A stretch of 64,000 nt of DNA, taken from positions 124,001-188,000 of the forward strand of contig JAKLGK010000004.1 in assembly GCA_022710725.1 (NCBI GenBank). Direction: 5' to 3'. The translations under genes were made by a program, and so were the position numbers. This DNA comes from Verrucomicrobiota bacterium (GTDB lineage Bacteria; Verrucomicrobiota; Kiritimatiellia; CAIQIC01; JAGNIJ01). Every line of letters starts with the position of its first letter. Positions within the stretch are counted from its first letter, which is position 1. Positions 41,559 through 48,736 of this stretch are shown one piece after another. The notes under the pieces are model-generated. The model made no database searches. It saw only the letters and a list, made by a program, of their open reading frames with translations, and was not told where the DNA came from.

Positions 41559-42755
41559 TTATGCGATGACGGTGAACAGGGGCACGCGCATTTCTTCGGC
41601 GGACATGCCGCCGTGGTTGCCCCGCTTGAACTTCGAGGGCATCCCCGGCGGCGTGGTGTTGAAGGCATAGCCGGCCCGCGCGATCAACACGTAGTCGCCC
41701 ACACGCTGGGCCAGCGCCGGATGCTCCCGGCCGAGTCCGAAATATCCGTTCCGCACCAGGTAGTCGCCCTCCACGCACACGCACGCCGCGCGCAGGCGGG
41801 TCCGGACCAGTTTCAAAAAGGCCTGAAGTTTCGCCGGCCGGACAAAACAGGACACCTCGCGGGCGTCGCCCGACGGCAGCATGGCCAGGCAGTCGTAGAA
41901 ACCCGGCACCTCGCGCAGTTCGATGCACGTGCCCGGCGGGGTGTCCACCAGGCCATGATCCGCGGTGATGGCCAGGGCGGTGTCCGTGCCGCGCAGCCGC
42001 CGAACCAGGCCGGCCATCGCCCGGTCGAGAGCGGCCATGTGCGCGTACGACTTCGCGTGGAAGCACCCCCACTCATGGCAAAGGGAATCGAGGCCGGGCC
42101 AGTAGGCGTAGGCGAGGCCCCGACCCGGCCGTCGGGCAAAGGCGGCCACGTGCCGGACAAGGCCTCCCAGCGTCGTGCAGGCCACGGTCTCGTGCCAGCG
42201 CAGGCCGGCGCGGGAGTAGCGGCTGTCCGGAATGTCGCCGTAGGAAATCAGCGTGCGCCGGCCGGGCACGGTTTCCAGGTGGGAGGGCAGACGCATGTAT
42301 TCCTTCAGCGGGAAATCGGGCCCCATCATCGGCATGCCCGTGCGCGTGACCCCGATGAGGATGGTGCTGACCATGCCCAGGTCGCCGAGATGCAGGTGCC
42401 AGCCCAGCACGCCGTGCTCGCGCGGCGGGGCCCCGGTCGCGAACGTCGTCACCGCGGCCGCCGTGGTGGCCGGGAAAACCGTCGTGAGGACCGACCGGGG
42501 CTGCCGCCCGAAAAAGGGGCTCTGCCGGGCGCGGCCGAGGTACCAGCGCAATTGATGTTCCCCCAGCCCGTCGAGCACCAGGTAGACCGCGCGCCTCGCC
42601 TCGCGGAACGCGCGGGCGGGAAACCCGCGCAACCCCGGGGAAGGCGATCGGCCGCCGCGCGCCCGCAGCAGGCTGGCCAGCAGGTTCACGATGCTGTTGC
42701 CGCGGTATTCCGGCGCGTACAACCCGGTCAGCGGACCTGTCCGGATCAAGGACAT
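41559..42755 (-). CDS. alkaline-phosphatase-superfamily (nucleotide pyrophosphatase-like) protein
   Basis: A 398-aa protein without an obvious signal peptide. It has VYLVLDGLGEHQL (first metal Asp), TTVFPATTAAAVTTFATGAPP with the Thr nucleophile, HGVLGWHLHL, AYAYWPGLDSLCHEWG and ITADHGLVD. This is the type I phosphodiesterase/NPP pattern. It probably cleaves a phosphodiester or pyrophosphate bond. The start with MSLIRTG is chosen because a strong promoter -10 ends 7 bases before it; the frame extends upstream over that promoter. No RBS is visible, in line with leaderless translation. Confidence 0.82.
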   Translation of the reverse strand: MSLIRTGPLTGLYAPEYRGNSIVNLLASLLRARGGRSPSPGLRGFPARAFREARRAVYLVLDGLGEHQLRWYLGRARQSPFFGRQPRSVLTTVFPATTAAAVTTFATGAPPREHGVLGWHLHLGDLGMVSTILIGVTRTGMPMMGPDFPLKEYMRLPSHLETVPGRRTLISYGDIPDSRYSRAGLRWHETVACTTLGGLVRHVAAFARRPGRGLAYAYWPGLDSLCHEWGCFHAKSYAHMAALDRAMAGLVRRLRGTDTALAITADHGLVDTPPGTCIELREVPGFYDCLAMLPSGDAREVSCFVRPAKLQAFLKLVRTRLRAACVCVEGDYLVRNGYFGLGREHPALAQRVGDYVLIARAGYAFNTTPPGMPSKFKRGNHGGMSAEEMRVPLFTVIA

Positions 42756-42762
42756 GGGGCGT

Positions 42763-42791
42763 ACTATAGGCCCGCGGGACGGCTTTCTCAA
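42763..42791 (-). promoter_or_regulatory. sigma-70-like promoter, leaderless
   Basis: Read on the minus strand: TTGAGA (42791-42786), 17-base spacer, TATAGT (42768-42763), 7 bases before the ATG whose first base is 42755. Transcription would begin at about the start codon. Confidence 0.65.
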
Positions 42792-42865
42792 GGGCCGGCT
42801 TTTTCGGCTGGTTTTGCCGTCCGCGTTGTTGTTTCATGGCGCCGGAAGGAAACACCGAATTGGCC

Positions 42866-43813
42866 ATGAGTCGATGCCTGGTAACCGGCGCCGCGGGATT
42901 CATCGGATCGCACCTGTGCGACGCCCTGCTCGATCAGGGCCACGACGTGGTCGGCCTGGACGCCTTCATCCCCTACTATCCCCGCGCCGTCAAGGAGGCC
43001 AACCTGGCCGGCGCGCGCCGGCATCCGCGTTTCACCTTTCACGAGTTGGACCTGCGCACGGCCGACCTGGCCGGCGCCGTGTCCGGTTGCGAGGTGGTCT
43101 TCCACGAAGCGGCGATGCCCGGGCTCATGAGGAGCTGGAGCGACCTGGATCTCTACGCGTCGTGCAACCTGGTCGGCACCCAGCGGCTGCTCGAGGCCGC
43201 GCGCCAGGCTCGCGTGGCGCACGTGATCCACGTCTCCACGTCCAGCGTGTACGGGCGGGAAGCCACGGGCCCCGAGGATTCCGCGCTGCAGCCCTGCTCG
43301 CCGTACGGCATCACCAAGCTCGGGGCCGAGCACCTGTGCCGCACCTACGCCGGGCACTTCGGCGTGCCGGTGACCATCCTGCGCTATTTCTCGGTGTACG
43401 GGCCGCGGCAGCGCCCGGACATGGCGTATCACATCCTCATCCGCTGCCTGTTGCGGAACGAGCCATTCACCCTGTACGGCGCGGGGGACCAGACCCGCAG
43501 CAACACCTACGCGGCCGACTGCGTGCAGGCCACCCTGCTCGCCATGGCGCAGCGGGAGCGGGCGCTGGGCGGAACTTTCAACGTGGGCGGCGGCCAGGTG
43601 GTCTCGCTCAACGAGGTGATCGCCCTGCTGGAGGAACTCACCGGCCGCCGGCTGGATATCCGGAGGAAGCCCGCGCGGCCCGGCGACCAGAAACACACGG
43701 CGGCGGACATCACCCGCATCGCGTCCGTCCTCAGCTACCAGCCCTCGACGCCCGTGCGGGAAGGCCTGCAGGCGCAACTGGCCTGGGAACGTCAGATCCT
43801 GTCGGCCACGTGA
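42866..43813 (+). CDS. NAD-dependent sugar-nucleotide epimerase/dehydratase
   Basis: A 315-aa extended short-chain dehydrogenase/reductase. The Rossmann motif GAAGFIGSH is at residues 8-16, and the catalytic Y-x-x-x-K is in SPYGITKLGAEH (about 147-151) with STSSVYG before it. RYFSVYGPRQRPDMA is the UDP-glucuronate-epimerase-like block. It probably interconverts nucleotide sugars for envelope glycans. The start with MSRCLVTG is preferred because the motif lies at the correct distance and GGAAGGAA lies upstream; a longer version begins at 42836. It is divergent from the phosphodiesterase-like gene. Confidence 0.9.
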   Translation: MSRCLVTGAAGFIGSHLCDALLDQGHDVVGLDAFIPYYPRAVKEANLAGARRHPRFTFHELDLRTADLAGAVSGCEVVFHEAAMPGLMRSWSDLDLYASCNLVGTQRLLEAARQARVAHVIHVSTSSVYGREATGPEDSALQPCSPYGITKLGAEHLCRTYAGHFGVPVTILRYFSVYGPRQRPDMAYHILIRCLLRNEPFTLYGAGDQTRSNTYAADCVQATLLAMAQRERALGGTFNVGGGQVVSLNEVIALLEELTGRRLDIRRKPARPGDQKHTAADITRIASVLSYQPSTPVREGLQAQLAWERQILSAT

Positions 43814-44082
43814 TGGCTGCAGGAATCACAGCACTCGATATACGTTAAGCCTTCGAAACGCAGACGGGCGTTACTTAGCGATCAAGTTCCAACCTGATAA
43901 ACCACTCGACGACAGAACGGCTTGAGAGCAAATAACGCCCCGTTAATATCAAGAGCGGCATCTGAATCAAGCCGGCGTCAGTCGGGGAGGAAATGGTTGT
44001 CGGCAATTCAAAATACTTGTCACTACTTTGACGCGAAATGGACTTATGGGTAGATTTTCGCTTCATTATTGGAGAAATCTAG
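43814..44082. other. AT-richer intergenic region
   Basis: About 270 bases between the epimerase and the decayed PEP-CTERM-like gene. Apart from the promoter at 44028-44056, I see no supported gene. The base composition change begins here. Confidence 0.6.
44028..44056 (+). promoter_or_regulatory. sigma-70-like promoter of the decayed PEP-CTERM-like gene
   Basis: TTGACG (44028-44033), 17-base spacer, TAGATT (44051-44056), with GGAGAAA and the ATG at 44083 downstream. Confidence 0.5.
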
Positions 44083-44989
44083 ATGTATTTTTATCAGCAT
44101 AAAATGAGGGATGTCGGTTGTTGTCTTTTTCTATTGGCCCTCACCAGTCTTGTCTCGCAAGGCGATGTCATCAATCAATATGGCGCCACCGGCAACATGG
44201 GTGGCGTATTCAATCAGTGGCCCTCCGTATGGACCCCCATCTTGAGCCTCAATGACGGAGATAATGCTAAAACCGAGTGTCTCGATTTCGTAGGCGACAA
44301 CAGCAATCCGGGCGCGTACATGGCCAATGAAAATGGGTATCTTTTCTTCCGAATGCGCGTGGATGAGGGAACGATCACCAGCGGCACCTATGCCGACAAC
44401 ATTTGGATTTATATCGATCGGCTTGGTTATAACTACGGCGGCAATGCCGACGGACAGCCCGACTACGCGCTCGCGTGGGACACACAGAAATCGCATGGAT
44501 TGGAGTTTCAGACCTGGTCTGCCAACGGTAACAGCTGGAACATAGAAGCGATGAATGATATTGACGCAACTCCAGGCTCCAAAAGTTGTTCCCCCCGATA
44601 TCAGCACAAACGGCGACGGTTTTGTGCGGTCGGATGATAATCAGTCAACCGTCAACTTCGGCGCAACATCGTTCATCGATTGGGCGGTTGAATGGAGCTA
44701 CCTGGAAAGCAACAGCACTCTAGCGCCGGGGCAGAACTAGAAGATTCAGTTCGGCAGTCGATATCATGGTAACGATCACAATAATCCGGACGAAGACGTC
44801 GCCGGCGGTTTTTCACCCAGCAGTTCCGTCACCAATTCCTGGAGCGCCTTGGTCAATTCCGCCGTCCCCGAGCCACAGTACGGCCTTATTGCGGGATTCC
44901 TTGGAATCGCTTACGTCATCCATTCCTGGCTGACGGTGCGGCCGAGGAATAAAAGGACTGGACATCTGATCCCCTGGTTGAGCCGCTGA
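44083..44989 (+). pseudogene. PEP-CTERM-like secreted protein, frameshifted and interrupted
   Basis: The first open part (44083-44637) has a signal-like N-terminus (CCLFLLALTSLVSQG) and a beta-rich body (VINQYGATGNMGG..., YLFFRMRVDEGTITSG). The natural continuation (APKVVPPDISTNGDGF...) lies in another frame; one extra G near 44576 (in CCAGGCTCC) explains the shift. That frame meets TAG at 44738-44740, where Trp would fit, then continues to TGA at 44987. The continuation contains AVPEPQYGLIAGFLG, a hydrophobic segment and RPRNKR: a PEP-CTERM-like sorting tail for exosortase. Two independent lesions argue for real decay rather than one sequencing error. Composition is clearly AT-richer than the neighbours, suggesting later acquisition. 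A good promoter and RBS remain. Confidence 0.75.
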
Positions 44990-45098
44990 CTTGCTGATGG
45001 CGACAACCACGCGCCGCTCCGCAGCAATGGACCGGCCCGCCGAACGTCGGCCCGTTAATCGTTTCCCGCCCCTGCCTTTGTTTTTCCGGGCGGCGGAA

Positions 45099-46178
45099 TC
45101 AGGAACGCGCGCACTGAGCTAAAGCGGCATCCGCGAGCACGAGGGCCGCCATGGCCTCGACGATCGGCACCGCGCGCGGGACCACGCAGGGATCGTGCCG
45201 GCCCGTGGCTTCCAACTCGACGGCATGCCCCTCGAAATCCACGGTGGCCTGCGCCTTCCCGATCGTCGCGGGCGGCTTGAAGGCCACGCGGAAGACGATG
45301 GGCTCGCCGTTGGAGATCCCGCCCTGCACGCCGCCGCTGCGGTTGGTGGCGGTCCCGAGCCGGCCTTTCCGCATGACGAACGGATCGTTGTGCTCGGAGC
45401 CGAGCATCCGGCTGCCCGCGAACCCCGAGCCGATCTCGAATCCCTTGGTCGCCGGGATGGACAACATGGCCTGCGCCAGGCGAGCCTCCAGCTTGTCGAA
45501 CACGGGCTCGCCCCAGCCCGCCGGGACGCCGCGGCATATCGCCGTGATCACACCGCCCGTCGAATCGCGGGCTTCGCGGGCCTGGCGGATGGCGGCCTCC
45601 ATGCGCTGCGCCGCCTCCGCGTCCGGGCACCGGACCGCGTGCGCATCAACGTCCGGCCGGGTGATCTCCCTGCCCGCCAGGTCCGGGGCCTCTACCGCGC
45701 CCACCGCGCTGACCCACGCGACGATCTCCACGCCGAAGTGCTGCTTCAGCAGTTTCTCCGCGATCGCCCCGGCGGCGACGCGGCCGATCGTCTCGCGCGC
45801 GCTGGACCGCCCCCCGCCGCTGGACGCGCGGATGCCGTACTTGACCTGGTATGTCCAGTCGGCATGCGAGGGCCGGGGGATGCGGGACATCGCGGCATAG
45901 TCGCCGGGCTGCTGGTCGCGGTTCGGGACAAACAGGCCGATGGGCGTGCCCAGCGTGAGCCCATTCTCCACACCGGAGAGGATGCTGACCTTGTCGCTTT
46001 CCTCGCGGGGGGTGGATAGCCCGCTCTGCCCCGGCCGGCGACGGTCGAGTTGCGGCTGGATGTCCGTCTCGGCCAGCGCCAGCCGCGGCGGGCAGCCGTC
46101 CACCACCGCCCCGACCCCGCGGCCGTGCGACTCGCCGAACGTCGTGACCCTGAACACCGTGCCGAACGTGCTGGACAT
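45099..46178 (-). CDS. aroC: chorismate synthase
   Basis: A 359-aa enzyme converting 5-enolpyruvylshikimate-3-phosphate to chorismate, the last step of the shikimate pathway; it uses reduced FMN. Signatures: the N-terminal [18 protein letters not shown], the RRRPGQS block, [22 protein letters not shown] (FMN/phosphate binding), and [15 protein letters not shown] near the C-terminal third. Length is standard. The RBS GGAAGGGAG lies upstream of the ATG at 46178; the frame stays open further but without family similarity. It has its own promoter and no co-directional neighbour downstream. Confidence 0.97.
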   Translation of the reverse strand: MSSTFGTVFRVTTFGESHGRGVGAVVDGCPPRLALAETDIQPQLDRRRPGQSGLSTPREESDKVSILSGVENGLTLGTPIGLFVPNRDQQPGDYAAMSRIPRPSHADWTYQVKYGIRASSGGGRSSARETIGRVAAGAIAEKLLKQHFGVEIVAWVSAVGAVEAPDLAGREITRPDVDAHAVRCPDAEAAQRMEAAIRQAREARDSTGGVITAICRGVPAGWGEPVFDKLEARLAQAMLSIPATKGFEIGSGFAGSRMLGSEHNDPFVMRKGRLGTATNRSGGVQGGISNGEPIVFRVAFKPPATIGKAQATVDFEGHAVELEATGRHDPCVVPRAVPIVEAMAALVLADAALAQCARS

Positions 46179-46202
46179 GGCAGCTCCCTTCCTTCGCGCC
46201 GA

Positions 46203-46231
46203 AGCATAGGACGGCGCCGGACCGGATGCAA
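46203..46231 (-). promoter_or_regulatory. sigma-70-like promoter of aroC
   Basis: Read on the minus strand: TTGCAT (46231-46226), 17-base spacer, TATGCT (46208-46203), 24 bases before the aroC start. Confidence 0.65.
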
Positions 46232-46295
46232 CCCTCGCTTCGCCGACCGCCGCGCTTGACGAACCCCGGGAAAAGACCGATCTTGTGCCGCGGGG

Positions 46296-46754
46296 ATGCA
46301 GACCATGAAATACCAATCCGAGCGGCGAACGGCGGGCTTCACGCTGATCGAAATCCTGGTCGTCGTGCTGATCATCACGATCCTGGCCGGGATCGTCGGG
46401 GTGAACATCCTCCACAAGCCCGGCGAGGCCCGGGTATCGGCCGCGCGCATGCAGCTCCAGCAGCTGAAAACCGCGGTCCAGCTCTACCGCGCCGAGCAGG
46501 GCGCCGTGCCCACCCAGGAACAGGGGCTGGAAGCGCTGGTGTCCAAGACCACGCGCGAGCCCATCCCGCAGAATTACCCGGAGGGCGGCTACCTGGACTC
46601 CCGCAAGGTGCCGCTGGATCCGTGGAGCCACGATTACATCTACCTGGCGCCCGGCCGGAGGAACGAGTCGTTCGAGATCCTCAGCTACGGGAGCGACGGC
46701 GAGCCCGGCGGCGGCGGCGAGGCCGGGGACCTGACCAGTTCGGACCTCCAATGA
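46296..46754 (+). CDS. gspG: type II secretion major pseudopilin (GspG-like)
   Basis: A 152-aa pseudopilin. The class III leader is [23 protein letters not shown] with the conserved Gly-Phe cleavage site and Glu at +5 for prepilin peptidase. The GspG-specific body follows: [29 protein letters not shown], then [14 protein letters not shown] and [14 protein letters not shown], the calcium-site region of GspG. It forms the pseudopilus of a T2SS, consistent with the many Sec-exported proteins nearby. An alternative ATG at 46305 has better spacing to CGGGG. The stop overlaps the next pseudopilin (ATGA). No other gsp genes are in the window. Confidence 0.93.
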   Translation: MQTMKYQSERRTAGFTLIEILVVVLIITILAGIVGVNILHKPGEARVSAARMQLQQLKTAVQLYRAEQGAVPTQEQGLEALVSKTTREPIPQNYPEGGYLDSRKVPLDPWSHDYIYLAPGRRNESFEILSYGSDGEPGGGGEAGDLTSSDLQ

Positions 46755-47095
46755 GGCGCGGGCCACGGCGCCGACGGGCGGGCTTCACCTTCCTGGAGGC
46801 GATCATCGCCCTCGCCGTGGCGGCCCTTCTCGTTACGGTCAGCGCCAGCTCGCTGGCCAGCGTTTTTCGAGCCGACCGTACGGCCGAGCGCCTTTTCGAG
46901 GCGACGCTCCTGCTCCGCGCCGCCGCCGCGGGCGAGTACCTGGGGGCTCCGCTGGAGGACCTGCCGGAAGCCTGGCCCGCCGGCTGGCAACTGCAGGCCG
47001 AGCAGGTGGAAACCGGCAAGGAGCCGATGCGCTGGAAAGTGCTCCAGGTCCTGTCGGACGAGATCGCCCTGGCCAGCGCGTTTCGTCAGCCCTGA
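46751..47095 (+). CDS. minor pseudopilin (GspH/GspI-like)
   Basis: A 114-aa protein with a short Arg-rich leader ([11 protein letters not shown]), the cleavage context [23 protein letters not shown] and Glu at +5, as in type II secretion minor pseudopilins. The short C-terminal domain (about 75 residues) is closer in size to GspI. It is translationally coupled to gspG and probably caps or initiates the same pseudopilus. Confidence 0.8.
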   Translation: MRRGPRRRRAGFTFLEAIIALAVAALLVTVSASSLASVFRADRTAERLFEATLLLRAAAAGEYLGAPLEDLPEAWPAGWQLQAEQVETGKEPMRWKVLQVLSDEIALASAFRQP

Positions 47096-47137
47096 CACCC
47101 TCCCACCTCCCGAGCGCCCCGGGCTTCGGGGACCGGT

Positions 47138-48736
47138 TTACGGGCCGGGATGGTAGCGCATGATCAGCACCGTGATGTCGTCGGACTGTTCACGCGCGCC
47201 GCTGAAGGCGACAACGTCATCCACGACGCCCTGCAGGACATCCGCGACGGATGCCGTCGCCGGGAGCGAGGCCAGCCGGCGGTCCATGCGCGCCTCACCG
47301 TAGAGCTGATCAGCCTCGTTGAACGCCTCGGTGATCCCGTCGGTGTAGAGGATGAGGGTCTCGCCCGGCTGCAGGGTCAGGATTTCGCGGGCAAAGGTCC
47401 GGCCGTCCATGGCCCCGACGACGATGTTGCTCCGGGTTCGCACAACGGCGACAGGCCCGTCGGCGGCCCGGCGTCGCGGCGGGTTGTGGCCGCCGTTGGC
47501 AAAGACCACCTCCCCGGTGCGGACATCGAGGATGCCGACGAAGAGCGTCACGAAGGTGCAGCTTTCGTTGCGGATGGCGAGGTCGTCGTTGACGCGCCGC
47601 AGGATTTCGGCGGGATCGCGCCACTGCTTGGCGGCGGAGCGCAGCAGGACGACCACGGCCGACATGAACATGGCGGCGGGCATGCCCTTGCCCGAGACAT
47701 CGCCGACGGCGAAGAACAGGTGGTCGGCGTCGAGCGGAAAGTAGTCGAACAGGTCGCCGCCGGCCTGCTTGGCGGTCTTCATGACCGCCTGGAGCTGAAC
47801 GCGCCCGCCTAACTCCGCGGGGTCGAACGGGCCGGGCAGGAAGGTCGCCTGGATCTGGCCCGCGATGCGCAGTTCGCTTTCGGCGCGTTCCCGGGCCGAC
47901 TGGGTCAGCTTGAGCTGTTCGATGTGCTCGGCCAGGTTCGATTGCATGCGGTCAAAGTCGTAGGCAAGGATGGCGGTTTCCGCCTTGGTCCGGTTGCCGT
48001 CGGGGAAGAGGGCGGGATCCAGGCGGATGTCTTTGGAGAACTCGCCTTCCGCGAGGCGGCAGGTGAAGTTCGACAGGCGGTTCAGGGGCCGGGTAATGGA
48101 ATAGCTCGCGGCGTAGCTGAAGATGACGGCCAGGATGAAGCTGGCGGCGCCCATCAGGAAGAAGTTCAGAAAGGCGCGGCGCTTGAGCGCCTCCACTTCG
48201 TAAGCATGGATGTCGGCGCCTACGATGAAGCGGCGGCCGGACGAATCCTTGAAGCCCATGACGACCGAGCGCAGCAGGCCATAATCCGGGTCGGGGGTCG
48301 TGGAGATGTTGACCTTCCAGTCCTTCTGGACCTCGTAGATGTTGGGGGCCGGATTCGTGTACTGCACCCAGTACGGCGTGCCGGTGTCGGCGGAGGCGAC
48401 GAAGTAGTAGCGATTGCTCTCCTGGAGCAGGGCGTAGAGGTAGGTGCCGCCGATGTTGCGCAGGAAGATGTCCAGCCGCCGCGTGTTGTTCCAGTGCTCA
48501 TCCCCGGTGATGCTGCCGGGATGCTGGACGCGCTCGAAGTAGTCCGCGGGCAGAAGCTGGGGCATCGTGGACGCGGCGATGAGCAGGCGCTTGTCGATCC
48601 CGTCCTGGATGGCTTTCACGTTCTGCTTGAAGCCGTAGATGGTGAAGATGGTGGACGAGAACAGGGTGATGCCGAAGAAGGGGATGAAGATTTTGCGCCG
48701 GATGGGTTGCCGGCGGTACCACGCCACCAGTTTCAC
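47138..48736 (-). CDS. membrane SpoIIE-type (PP2C) Ser/Thr phosphatase with HAMP domain
   Basis: A 532-aa signalling protein. A membrane helix at about residues 16-36 is followed by an extracytoplasmic Cache-like sensor (about 40-185), a second helix (about 192-215), a HAMP linker (YSITRPLNRLSNFTCRLAEG, about 216-265), a coiled stretch and a C-terminal SpoIIE/PPM domain (about 300-530). Metal-binding signatures are GGDLFDYF, AVGDVSGKGMPAAMFMS, LYTDGITEAF and SDDITVLIM. Such proteins (RsbU-like) dephosphorylate anti-anti-sigma factors to switch regulons on. The start overlaps the stop of the sensor-MFS gene (ATGA), so phosphatase and transporter-sensor are made together. Confidence 0.9.
   Translation of the reverse strand: MKLVAWYRRQPIRRKIFIPFFGITLFSSTIFTIYGFKQNVKAIQDGIDKRLLIAASTMPQLLPADYFERVQHPGSITGDEHWNNTRRLDIFLRNIGGTYLYALLQESNRYYFVASADTGTPYWVQYTNPAPNIYEVQKDWKVNISTTPDPDYGLLRSVVMGFKDSSGRRFIVGADIHAYEVEALKRRAFLNFFLMGAASFILAVIFSYAASYSITRPLNRLSNFTCRLAEGEFSKDIRLDPALFPDGNRTKAETAILAYDFDRMQSNLAEHIEQLKLTQSARERAESELRIAGQIQATFLPGPFDPAELGGRVQLQAVMKTAKQAGGDLFDYFPLDADHLFFAVGDVSGKGMPAAMFMSAVVVLLRSAAKQWRDPAEILRRVNDDLAIRNESCTFVTLFVGILDVRTGEVVFANGGHNPPRRRAADGPVAVVRTRSNIVVGAMDGRTFAREILTLQPGETLILYTDGITEAFNEADQLYGEARMDRRLASLPATASVADVLQGVVDDVVAFSGAREQSDDITVLIMRYHPGP

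Noticed and set aside
43875..44066. 63-codon minus-strand frame in the AT-richer island
   Set aside because: No convincing RBS, no recognisable family, and it covers the promoter of the decayed gene on the other strand.
44738..44740. TAG read-through or special decoding in the PEP-CTERM-like gene
   Set aside because: tRNA-Sec reads TGA, not TAG; a separate frameshift also breaks the gene, so decay is the simpler reading.
45064..45100. Terminator downstream of aroC
   Set aside because: Only weak short inverted repeats are seen near 45040, without a U-run on the aroC strand.
46255..46283. Promoter TTGACG for gspG
   Set aside because: The matching -10 (GATCTT) is poor; evidence was too thin to list.
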